64,000 nt of DNA, taken from contig NZ_FYEE01000011.1 in NCBI RefSeq assembly GCF_900187645.1, forward strand, positions 124,001-188,000, in the 5' to 3' direction. The stretch's first letter is position 1; each line of letters starts with the position of its first letter. Positions 59,701-64,000 of the stretch are shown piece by piece. The notes below the pieces were generated by a model that was not told the origin of the DNA, did not search any database, and was given only the letters and a program-made list of their open reading frames with translations. Source of the stretch: Pseudomonas sp. Irchel 3E20 (GTDB lineage Bacteria > Pseudomonadota > Gammaproteobacteria > Pseudomonadales > Pseudomonadaceae). The translations under genes and the position numbers were made by a program.

Positions 59701-60417
59701 CATCACGCTGAACAGGTCAACCTTACCGGTGATGTTGTTTTCCTTGAGGATCGCCTTGGCCAGGTAACCCATGTCCAGGAACGCACCGGAGCCGGTGCCG
59801 CCGGCGATGGAGCCGGCGATGACGATACGGATCTTGCCGGGGTCGATCTCCAGGCCCAGTTTTTTCAGCTTGTCGGCGCCGCTGCCGATGTTGCTCAGCA
59901 GGCGGCTGACCTTGTCGCGCAGCTTGTTACGGATCAGCGGGTACTTGTCATAGAAGTACAGGCGCGACAGGGCGCGGATCTGCCCGGCGCCCTTGGAGGG
60001 GTCGATGCCCAGTTCGCGGATTTTCTCCGGCGTCAGCGGGAACCACTCGGCCACTTCGCGGTGCTTGTTCAGCTCGTCCAGGGAGTGGGTGTATTTGCTC
60101 AGGTTGAGCTGCTCGATGATTTTTTCTTCGGCGGTGAAGGCCACTTGCTCGGCCAGCACATCGGTCTTGATCGACTTGCCGTCCTGGGTCACTTCGCCGG
60201 AATCGAGGTCCAGGTTGATGAACTGCACCAAGGGGAAATCGGAGATGTTCTGGATCTGGGTATTACCGCCCCAGATGGCGTTGAGGATGCGCCGGCGCAG
60301 ACGGATGTTGATCTTCATGCCGGTGCCGCCGAGGGCGATGAACAACGTGGGATGGATTTTCTCGCTGACCTGTTTGGCGGCGGTTGCCTGGCCGTTGACC
60401 TGTTCGTTCTCGTTCAT
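56731..60417 (-). CDS. Tubulin-like protein with C-terminal GYF_2-type domain
   Basis: A 1228-residue protein. The first ~450 residues match the bacterial tubulin-like (Tubulin_2) family: HPTLFIALGGTGMKINI (GGTG at 30-33) for nucleotide phosphate contact and the tubulin signature loop AGGTGSGAFLDMG (206-211). The middle (~450-760) is helical, with coiled coil. The last ~50 residues before the end, YGPYTVAQLQQYVQTGQITR followed by LWREGMAAWASAG, are a GYF_2-type adaptor domain, preceded by a Pro/Gly-rich linker. The ATG at 60417 (MNENEQVNGQ) is preferred; a start four codons upstream is possible. Polymerisation and GTP use are inferred from the family, not seen. Confidence 0.85.
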   Translation of the reverse strand: MNENEQVNGQATAAKQVSEKIHPTLFIALGGTGMKINIRLRRRILNAIWGGNTQIQNISDFPLVQFINLDLDSGEVTQDGKSIKTDVLAEQVAFTAEEKIIEQLNLSKYTHSLDELNKHREVAEWFPLTPEKIRELGIDPSKGAGQIRALSRLYFYDKYPLIRNKLRDKVSRLLSNIGSGADKLKKLGLEIDPGKIRIVIAGSIAGGTGSGAFLDMGYLAKAILKENNITGKVDLFSVMPGGFLRHNSDRVQANGYAALMELETCMRGAPLLKHWDAKDNLFIDSRPFDDVYFIDNTNLCLSKTENQEDIYEMLSDVLFTDFTSQDFANKKRSIAVNQNQFKIRNYIVGLPQDYGDDIQLTFPCAYSSVGQAVLDTQIDARKNVRLNRQVQQMLKAFFGVANASANGNRPTDKERDEFLKEQLNVTPRTFTELPDFLSKVELTLATGEFTHYQIADDLLQVEGDNSVTAQIEHKVETLFERLQNGGADKDQWLTHVREIQQQLERDTKGSSIDSAERNHEVRIKENRQKRLAALVQEDALPEKLFRRLDDDERGGLDYTLALVEMLKDRLENGSNGIIPALEKNAARFKELSEKLESSELAREFERLKETTGKGLLARLSGKEKQAETVLTQVKDTLRESLLFYVRHVAAREAAQLLREISEWLGNKASVDHNGRAIWNGFVGRLQDGRNAVDSLLRRIDTDIAKIDASIKEEHATLIQLKLVQGGEEEPVDGPQVREWAKDAFKDFGGSKTLFDKLQTDKGQEELLGKLRNKAVQQMPPQKVGTDPLLVALSALTPDEQREKFRLLLQRAMPWVPLSGNGGFETDKDSFTCLIGVNDAGEFKRMYGAMIGQCLPTGTGMTAGQIDFVESGTPGKLICYTELSGFPVPALTPMSTYEACYSKESERIPLHVHKRISQFVQPIQFSQEDYRKFAEDFKLYLHCVGLGVLSRAKNGRYEFVLDQDYFSVGDEFAIRQSGISSNQHRDIEEQLRKRVAALSTPLQMAALHVLFDDYARNAYRANMRLDIKGRSTLARTFPNKIAELLKKEYEQRLKRLAPDTAEQLIQQAKGLLAQFAEPIDGSLGDVYVDEVHKEHGEKIALRKEFFTAGWLESLLNPVAAAPAQAPGMPAAPGAAVPPPPGGLGMAPPPLNVPQFNYHLSVSGTNYGPYTVAQLQQYVQTGQITRDSQLWREGMAAWASAGQMPELAHLFAPAVGGPPVAFGAAPPPAI

Positions 60418-60510
60418 CTGAAACTCCATGAGCCCACGTTGGGCTGGCCTTGTTCTCGGCGTTTATCTGTTTCTGGCAGGCGCCCGGCAAGCCAGGCGCC
60501 CACAGGGGGC

Positions 60511-60924
60511 TTAGCGCTTGGCCGAAAAGGTCATTAACCAGGCAATCAGCGACAGCAGCGCCACGCCGCCCAGCGGGGCCAGGTACAGCGGCACCAGGAA
60601 CTGCCCGGAATTGATGACCGCCAGCACCGCCATGGCCGAAACCATCAGCAGGCCCAGGAACAGGAACCAGCCCGAGGCGTTGGCGCGGCTTGGCGCGACG
60701 CGCTCGCGCACGCGCCAGTTGGCGTAGGCGTTTTTGATGACGAAGAAGACGATTGCCAGCACCACCAGCACGGCCACACCGATCAGCGCATCGCGGCTAT
60801 CGACTTTTTTCGGGCCCAGGTCCAGCCCGCCCGGCGTCGGCACGCTCAGGGTGGTGGTCGTGGTGACGGCGGCCGCGGGGGCTTCGCTTTCAATCGGGGC
60901 TGGCAATGCGCTGGTTTGGGCCAT
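60511..60924 (-). CDS. Small three-helix membrane protein of the tubulin-like operon
   Basis: A 137-residue protein with a Ser/Thr/Ala/Pro-rich N-terminus (~1-45) and three hydrophobic helices (DALIGVAVLVVLAIVFFVI, WFLFLGLLMVSAMAVLAVI and PLYLAPLGGVALLSLIAWLM). No family recognised. It lies between the vWA-like gene (30 bases) and the tubulin-like gene (93 bases) on the same strand, so it may anchor the complex in the membrane. Confidence 0.8.
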   Translation of the reverse strand: MAQTSALPAPIESEAPAAAVTTTTTLSVPTPGGLDLGPKKVDSRDALIGVAVLVVLAIVFFVIKNAYANWRVRERVAPSRANASGWFLFLGLLMVSAMAVLAVINSGQFLVPLYLAPLGGVALLSLIAWLMTFSAKR

Positions 60925-60954
60925 CGGTGAATTTTCCTTGGGTGCTGATAGGGG

Positions 60955-62430
60955 TTACTTGAGGCGTACGGCAATGTCGGGCGATTTGTTCTCGAGCTTG
61001 GCGCCGAACAGGCCGCGCTTGAGGGTCGCCACTTTGTTCTGCTGCGCGTCGTAGACGCTGGCGCTGCTGAACGGTTTGAGCGGGTAATTCTGGGCCAGGC
61101 CTTCGACGATCACGGTGAAGGACTTCTTGCCGGCGATCAGGGCCTTGGCCAGCAACAGGCCGGCGAGCAATAGTACGAACAGGCCGAACAGCAGCAACAC
61201 CGGCCCCAGCGGGTAGCTGATGCGCAGTTCGATGGGCAGGCGGGTGGCCGAGGCGCCGGCTTCGTTGGACGGCACGAACACGTCGGGCAAGGCGTCGCCG
61301 GGGAAGAGTTCGTTCATGCGCGCGACGAATTGCTGGGAAATGCGCAGTTGCTGCTCGCTCAGGCGCACTTCAATCGCCCCGGCGCGTGAATAGCCGCTGG
61401 AGAACAGCACTTCGCTGGACCACTGGGACGGCAGCGGCGGCAATTGCAGGCTGATGGCCAGCTCCGGTGAACGGGCGCCGGGCTCAAGGTCGGTCAGGCG
61501 ATCCAGGGAAATGCTCGACTGCAAGGCTTCGCCGGGCATGTCCAGGCGCATGTCGATCTTGGCGTCGTGGATCTGGTAGGGGTTGAACTGGTTCTCGAAC
61601 TTACCCAGCAGCACGGCGGTTTTCGCCGAGCCATCGACCTTGACGTTGAGGATCACGGTTTGTTGGTCGCCGGCCAGTTCGGCGCTGACGTCGGGGGTGT
61701 CTTTCACGCCCGTGGGGATGAAGCGCACGGCGGCTTCGGTCAACGGCTTGAGGCGCACGCGGTCGTCGTTGAGCAACGTGGCCAGGGCCGGTTGGGCCAG
61801 CACTTGCTCCAAGGCCACGCCGGCCTTCGCGCCGTAGGCCAGGGCGTAGATCATCAGGCCGTTGGCTTCGTAGTTAGTGCCCTTGACCGGCATTTTCTGC
61901 GGGAACGCGGCGATGCGGCTAATCACCGCTTCTTTGTGCAGCAGGTCGTAGAACTCGCGGTTCTTGGCCTGGGTTTCGCCGCTGTTGTTGGGGCTGTTCT
62001 TGTTGTTGGTGATGATCCAGACGATCCCTTCGCGCCCTTCCAGGCCGGTGGTGATCGCCGCCATCAGCGCTTCCTTGAAGTCGGTGTCGGCGTAGGCGCC
62101 GCTGGCTTTGCGCGCCAGGGCCAGGTTGTTGACGCTCTCGGCCAACTTGGCGTGGGTGCCCGGGCCGCGGAATTTCCAGTCCGGCGAAGGGTGCTGGGCG
62201 TCGGCCTGGTTGAAGCCGCCGATCACCACTTCGCTGCTGCCGGCGGCGGCAGCGGCCAGTTGGATCACCAGGGGTTTGAAGGGCGACGCCGGGTCCAGGT
62301 AGAAGGGCTCCATCCAGCCGGAGTTCTGCACCAAAAACACCTGGCGCACAGGCTCGGCGGCAGCCAGGCCACTGGCCAGGCTCAGGACGATCAACAGGCC
62401 ACGGCGTAGCAACAGGCTTATGCCTTCCAT
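60955..62430 (-). CDS. Secreted membrane-anchored vWA-like protein of the tubulin-like operon
   Basis: A 491-residue protein with signal peptide (MEGISLLLRRGLLIVLSLAS, cleavage near LAAAEP). The mature N-terminal ~200 residues look like a vWA fold: hydrophobic strand VRQVFLVQNSGWMEPF, later ADTDFKEALMAAITTGLEG and IVWIITNNKNS. The first metal-site segment reads QNSGW rather than DxSxS, so the canonical metal-ion site looks degenerate. A beta-rich domain follows, then a membrane helix (GPVLLLFGLFVLLLAGLLLA) and a short cytoplasmic tail. It overlaps the upstream gene by 13 bases. Confidence 0.8.
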   Translation of the reverse strand: MEGISLLLRRGLLIVLSLASGLAAAEPVRQVFLVQNSGWMEPFYLDPASPFKPLVIQLAAAAAGSSEVVIGGFNQADAQHPSPDWKFRGPGTHAKLAESVNNLALARKASGAYADTDFKEALMAAITTGLEGREGIVWIITNNKNSPNNSGETQAKNREFYDLLHKEAVISRIAAFPQKMPVKGTNYEANGLMIYALAYGAKAGVALEQVLAQPALATLLNDDRVRLKPLTEAAVRFIPTGVKDTPDVSAELAGDQQTVILNVKVDGSAKTAVLLGKFENQFNPYQIHDAKIDMRLDMPGEALQSSISLDRLTDLEPGARSPELAISLQLPPLPSQWSSEVLFSSGYSRAGAIEVRLSEQQLRISQQFVARMNELFPGDALPDVFVPSNEAGASATRLPIELRISYPLGPVLLLFGLFVLLLAGLLLAKALIAGKKSFTVIVEGLAQNYPLKPFSSASVYDAQQNKVATLKRGLFGAKLENKSPDIAVRLK

Positions 62431-63881
62431 CGAAAAAGTGCTCCGGATGAGTCGATGTACAGCCACAAGGCCTGATCGAAAAAGAACCACTGGGCGTTCC
62501 AGGGTTTGCTGACTTTGAGTGGCAGGCGCAGGGCCACTTCGCCGATGCGTTCCAGGCAGAACTCGCTATCGACGGCGGCATCGCTGTCAAACAGGCTCTG
62601 CACGCTGCCGCTGTCACGGTTGACCCGCAACGACAGCAGCAGCCTGTCGCGGCTGAACTCGATGAACGGGTAGCGCACTTCCCGTGTCATCGGGTTGTTG
62701 TGTTCGTCGTGCTCGTCCCAGGGCTGGTCCAGGCGCACGTTGAACATGTAGTTCAAATGGCCGGTGCCAAGGCGTGTGCCTTTGATCGTGCGGCGTTCCT
62801 GCGAGCCCAGTCGTAGGTAGCTCTGGCCGTCGGCGTCGAACAGCAGTTGCCACCAGCCGTAGCCGTCGAGGAACGGCGGGCCGAGTTCGGGTTTGGCCGT
62901 GGCGCCGATGGGCCACGGCAGCCATTGGGCCTGCACGCTTTCGCCCAGTTGCGCCACCAGGTAGCCCTGCTCGCCGATCCATAGCAGGCGCCGCGAGGCC
63001 GGGTCGCGCAGCGGCGCCGAGAGGCGGTTCATCTGCGCTGCCGTGGCGTTGGCTACCGGGTGCTGGGTCCAGCCGCCCTCGGCGCCGGGGCTGGCCAGGC
63101 ACACGCTGCCGTCGGCCAGGGCCAGCGGCACGAAGGTGTGCTCGGCCAAATCCCCTGGCGCGCCGAGGGCACGGCCGGCGCAGCGGTCCACTTGGTAGCT
63201 GAGGGCCAGCGGATCGACGCTGACCCGCGTCGCGCCTTCGTCACCGGCCACAATCAGTTTTTGCTCGCGCCCTTCGCCTTGCAGCGCCACACCCCAGGCC
63301 CAGTTTTCCAGGCTGGTGCGGCCGATGGGCGTGGTGCGCGGCAATACCGCCAGCCATTTGTGCGAGCCGCGCTGCCAGAGGAACAGGCCCCCTTCCCGGC
63401 TCAGGCTGAACAAGGCGTCGCGGTGCCCGCCCAATTGGCCGACAAAGAAATTCAGGCCGTTCTTGCGTGGCGCAGCGAGGGCTTGTTTGCTGCTGTCCAG
63501 GTCGCGGCCGGGGTTGGCGAGCAAGTGCTGGTAGAGGCTGGCCAGGGTGCGCTCGGCGCTGTCCAGGTCGCATTCGTCATCGACCACCCGGCGGCCGCTG
63601 CCATTGCCATAGGGCGGCAGCCAGCGGCGGTCTTTCTGATAGGCCACGGGGGCGAGCTTCTGGCCAGTAAGGGGGCAGAAGGCAAAATCGGCAGGCAAGT
63701 AGGCATCTGTACTGCTCGACGGGGCGCGTTTGGCCCCGACGGCGTAGTCCAGATCGACCAGATCGGCGTCAGGCGTCACCCCAGCGACATTCACCAGGGT
63801 GAAGGTGCTGTCGCCTGTTTGCGCCCAGAGCTGTTCGTCGAGTTGCCACGCGTACGCACGGTCGTCACCGGCTACATCCAT
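62418..63881 (-). CDS. Beta-propeller-like protein of the tubulin-like operon, function unknown
   Basis: A 487-residue protein without signal peptide or membrane helix. It is Trp-rich and beta-rich, with repeated strands ending in Trp-containing turns (GGLFLWQRGSHKWLAVLP, RRLLWIGEQGYLVAQL, WWQLLFDADGQSYLRLG, ALWLYIDSSGALFRW), which suggests a beta-propeller. A possible zinc-ribbon half-site, FAFCPLTGQKLAPV, lies near residue 65. It is the first complete gene of the operon in the window and overlaps the vWA-like gene by 13 bases. No family recognised. Confidence 0.78.
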   Translation of the reverse strand: MDVAGDDRAYAWQLDEQLWAQTGDSTFTLVNVAGVTPDADLVDLDYAVGAKRAPSSSTDAYLPADFAFCPLTGQKLAPVAYQKDRRWLPPYGNGSGRRVVDDECDLDSAERTLASLYQHLLANPGRDLDSSKQALAAPRKNGLNFFVGQLGGHRDALFSLSREGGLFLWQRGSHKWLAVLPRTTPIGRTSLENWAWGVALQGEGREQKLIVAGDEGATRVSVDPLALSYQVDRCAGRALGAPGDLAEHTFVPLALADGSVCLASPGAEGGWTQHPVANATAAQMNRLSAPLRDPASRRLLWIGEQGYLVAQLGESVQAQWLPWPIGATAKPELGPPFLDGYGWWQLLFDADGQSYLRLGSQERRTIKGTRLGTGHLNYMFNVRLDQPWDEHDEHNNPMTREVRYPFIEFSRDRLLLSLRVNRDSGSVQSLFDSDAAVDSEFCLERIGEVALRLPLKVSKPWNAQWFFFDQALWLYIDSSGALFRWKA

Positions 63882-63887
63882 ATATAC

Positions 63888-63998
63888 CTACCGAAACCCA
63901 TAAAACATGCGTGCTGGCCATTGCCTGGAGGGGTCAGGCAACCACTTCAAAAAGAGGGTGAGTGCTTGGCGGCGCTGCCGGGGCGAAACCCGCTGACA
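63888..63998 (-). CDS. Possible C-terminal end of another operon gene (5' part outside window)
   Basis: On the minus strand one frame is open from the window edge to a TAG at 63888-63890. It encodes a basic, helix-compatible 36-residue tail (ALTLFLKWLPDPSRQWPARM near its end). Its stop is only six bases before the ATG of the propeller-like gene, the spacing expected in this operon. The two other frames also stop within the segment, so the assignment is tentative. Confidence 0.35.
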   Translation of the reverse strand, partial: CQRVSPRQRRQALTLFLKWLPDPSRQWPARMFYGFR

Positions 63999-64000
63999 GG

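Noticed and set aside
57223..60537. An 1104-codon open frame on the plus strand, antisense to the tubulin-like gene
   Set aside because: High-GC third-position bias keeps the antisense frame open. The product has no recognisable domain, and the minus-strand frame has clear tubulin motifs and operon context.
1..64000. tRNA, rRNA or prophage genes
   Set aside because: No tRNA-like cloverleaf, rRNA sequence, integrase or phage structural gene was recognised in the window.

Overview
The window is chromosomal DNA of a Pseudomonas, most likely of the P. fluorescens group. The evidence is high GC with strong third-position bias, conserved Pseudomonas gene neighbourhoods (carbonic anhydrase-SulP-coxBA-ctaG-coxC; metNIQ; znuBC-zur-znuA; polA-engB-cc4-dsbA; kinB-algB; gltP) and many REP/REPIN hairpins of the GTGGGAGCG...CGCGAT type. 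From memory of P. aeruginosa PAO1, the left end corresponds to PA0102-PA0114 and the next part to PA5505-PA5479, so two blocks that lie on either side of oriC in PAO1 are joined here.

Layout. 1-2.7 kb: end of a beta-carbonic anhydrase, a SulP/STAS anion transporter (probably bicarbonate-linked) and a conserved hypothetical gene. 3.0-11.7 kb: a complete aa3-type cytochrome c oxidase locus with structural subunits (coxB with a fused cytochrome c, coxA, subunit III), copper delivery (CtaG/Cox11, Sco and a second Sco-like protein), SURF1 and heme A synthesis (ctaA, ctaB). 11.7-14.2 kb: methionine ABC importer metNIQ. 14.5-18.6 kb: large-subunit catalase katE and a lower-GC gene for a secreted protein that resembles a beta-barrel pore-forming toxin with a ricin-type lectin domain. 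These two genes separate metN from the lipoprotein gene it adjoins in PAO1. 19-22.7 kb: zinc uptake operon with divergent zur/znuA. 22.8-30 kb: thrB, a DUF2782 gene, polA, a strong candidate for the ErsA small RNA, engB, cytochromes c5-like and c4, and dsbA.

30-38.7 kb is a signalling block: an EEP-family hydrolase, a GGDEF diguanylate cyclase (DgcH-like), an AmpDh2-like amidase, an EAL phosphodiesterase with a CSS periplasmic domain, and the KinB/AlgB two-component system. A candidate sigma-54 promoter with an upstream palindromic element follows, in front of a small membrane protein gene. 39.5-43.5 kb holds a DUF1328 protein, an Ivy-type lysozyme inhibitor, gltP and a nucleoside-recognition membrane protein. 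43.5-47.1 kb is an MCE (Mla/Pqi-like) lipid transport operon. 47-54.7 kb holds a DUF5924/DUF2914 membrane protein, an M16 peptidase, a Na/Pi cotransporter, TerC, a CitMHS citrate transporter and a GFA-family protein, with two homologous three-REP clusters near the ends of this segment.

The last 9 kb (54.96-63.9 kb, minus strand) is the least explained part and the best candidate for an undescribed system. It is a compact operon built round a 1228-residue tubulin-like protein with a C-terminal GYF_2-type domain. With it are a secreted, membrane-anchored vWA-like protein whose metal site looks degenerate, a beta-propeller-like protein, a small three-helix membrane protein, a zinc-ribbon/coiled-coil membrane protein and a lipoprotein. 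The operon probably continues beyond the right edge.
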